The notes under the pieces were generated by a model, which ran no database searches, had not been told where the DNA came from, and worked only from the letters and a program-made list of their open reading frames with translations. Shown here in pieces: positions 63,091 through 64,000 of a stretch of DNA of 64,000 nucleotides. Each line of letters starts with the position of its first letter. The first letter of the stretch is position 1. Origin of the DNA: Lentzea kentuckyensis. GTDB taxonomy: Bacteria > Actinomycetota > Actinomycetes > Mycobacteriales > Pseudonocardiaceae. The position numbers and the translations under genes are program-made. Location: contig NZ_MUYM01000015.1 in the NCBI RefSeq assembly GCF_002150765.1, positions 182,777 to 246,776 of the forward strand. The letters run 5' to 3'.

Positions 63091-63977
63091 CAGAAGTACC
63101 CCTCCCGCTTCTTGCGCTCCATCGACCCGCTCTGGTCGTGGTCGATCAGCCGGCCCTGGCGCTCGGACGTGGTCGCGGCCCGCATCTCCTCGACGATCTC
63201 CGCCACCGTGCGGGCTTCACTGCGCACGGCACCGGTCAGCGGATAGCAGCCCAGCGTGCGGAACCGGACCAGCTCCTGACGCGGTTGTTCGGCCAACGGC
63301 ATGCGGTCGTCGTCGACCATGATCAACATGCCGTCGCGGTCGACGACCGGTCGCCGCGCCGCGAAGTACAGCGGTACCACGGGAATCCGCTCGCGTTCGA
63401 CGTAACGCCACACGTCGAGCTCGGTCCAGTTCGACAGCGGGAACACCCTGATGCTCTCGCCGGGCGCGACCCGCGTGTTGTAGAGCCGCCACAGTTCGGG
63501 TCGCTGGTTCTTCGGATCCCACTGGTGCTGCGCGGTCCGGAACGAGAACACCCTTTCCTTGGCACGAGAGGCTTCCTCGTCCCGGCGAGCACCGCCGAAC
63601 GCGAGGTCGAACCGGTGCTTGTCGAGCGCCTGCCGCAGTCCCTGGGTCTTCCACAGGTCGGTGTGCCGCGCGGAGCCGTGGTCGAACGGGTTGATGCCCA
63701 GCGCGACGCACTCCGGGTTGCGGTGCACGATCAGCTCCAGGCCGAGCTCCGCGGCGGTCCGGTCCCGGAACGCGATCATCTCGCGGAACTTCCAGGTGGT
63801 GTCGACGTGCAGCAACGGGAACGGCGGCTTCGACGGGTAGAAAGCCTTGCGCGCCAGGTGGAGCAGCACCGAGCTGTCCTTGCCGATCGAGTACAGCAGC
63901 ACCGGGCGTTCGCTCTCCGCCACGGCCTCGCGGAAGATGTCGATGCTGTCGGCTTCGAGCTGGTCCAGGTGGTTCAC
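63090..63977 (-). CDS. cysD: Sulfate adenylyltransferase small subunit CysD
   Basis: 295 residues from GTG 63977. PP-loop motif [11 protein letters not shown] (29-39), then [20 protein letters not shown] and [14 protein letters not shown], typical of CysD. With CysN it converts ATP and sulfate into APS. The C-terminal [13 protein letters not shown] is the conserved end. The start overlaps what may be the stop of a further upstream gene (GTGA). Confidence 0.95.
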   Translation of the reverse strand: MNHLDQLEADSIDIFREAVAESERPVLLYSIGKDSSVLLHLARKAFYPSKPPFPLLHVDTTWKFREMIAFRDRTAAELGLELIVHRNPECVALGINPFDHGSARHTDLWKTQGLRQALDKHRFDLAFGGARRDEEASRAKERVFSFRTAQHQWDPKNQRPELWRLYNTRVAPGESIRVFPLSNWTELDVWRYVERERIPVVPLYFAARRPVVDRDGMLIMVDDDRMPLAEQPRQELVRFRTLGCYPLTGAVRSEARTVAEIVEEMRAATTSERQGRLIDHDQSGSMERKKREGYF

Positions 63978-64000
63978 GTGATCACCCCCGCGAGCTCGGG
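63974..64000 (-). CDS. Possible 3' end of a gene upstream of cysD
   Basis: The frame reads [12 protein letters not shown], with the TGA overlapping the cysD GTG exactly as at other junctions in this window. Nothing can be said about the product from eight residues. Genes of sulfate assimilation such as cysQ are usual here, but that is inference from position. Confidence 0.35.
   Translation of the reverse strand, partial: PELAGVIT

Noticed and set aside
1..64000. CRISPR arrays, tRNA, rRNA, insertion sequences, prophage or integrase genes
   Set aside because: Looked for; no repeat-spacer pattern, cloverleaf-like gene, transposase or integrase motif was seen.

Overview
The window is high-GC actinomycete DNA. 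Coding density is very high, many neighbouring genes overlap by ATGA or GTGA, GTG and TTG starts are common, and a complete conservon (sensor kinase, roadblock, DUF742, small GTPase-like) is present. The gene set fits a filamentous actinobacterium of the Pseudonocardiales type (Lentzea, Saccharothrix or Amycolatopsis relatives). That placement is inferred from gene content only. No rRNA, tRNA, CRISPR array, transposase or integrase was seen.

Layout. 1-3088: a MoxR / DUF58 / transglutaminase-fold operon on the minus strand, cut by the window edge. 3164-4465: an XRE-type regulator. 4847-9513: an aromatic-degradation operon (AraC regulator, FAD phenol hydroxylase, maleylacetate reductase, hydroxyquinol 1,2-dioxygenase). 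9950-13778: the conservon cvnA-D, closed by a 126-nt fold-back hairpin. 13933-16398: tryptophanase plus an ABBA-type indole prenyltransferase, a minimal prenyl-indole pathway. 16749-33538: a Wzy-type extracellular polysaccharide locus with glycosyltransferases, priming phosphoglycosyltransferase, flippase, polymerase/ligase, chain-length-like protein, deacetylase, UDP-GlcNAc 2-epimerase and, unusually, a lysyl-oxidase-like protein.

33539-47823 is an accessory island. It begins with a SEFIR / NB-ARC / TPR STAND protein. Next comes a candidate unrecognised peptide system: a 53-residue precursor (too short for routine gene calling) with six cysteines and an A-G-A cleavage site, followed by a hairpin, a MauE-thioredoxin fusion, an ABC exporter and a membrane-anchor-less S26 signal peptidase, with a small HTH gene converging on them. 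After that come two paralogous NACHT NTPases of about 1,075 residues in one apparent operon with a Ser/Thr kinase, which looks like an immune or defence module.

47820-64000: methionine aminopeptidase preceded by a 20-bp-arm palindrome; an unknown multi-pass membrane protein; a four-EF-hand calcium protein; a tannase/feruloyl-esterase; a PknB-like kinase; a cupin; a [3Fe-4S] ferredoxin / P450 pair with a divergent TetR regulator; two small membrane proteins; an SRPBCC / SDR / sulfotransferase / DUF1214 operon with a KstR-like operator at its promoter; and the sulfate-activation genes cysNC and cysD, which would supply PAPS to that sulfotransferase.

The peptide-export cassette (36180-39437) and the twin-NACHT/kinase operon (39985-47823) are the two regions most likely to hold undescribed biology.
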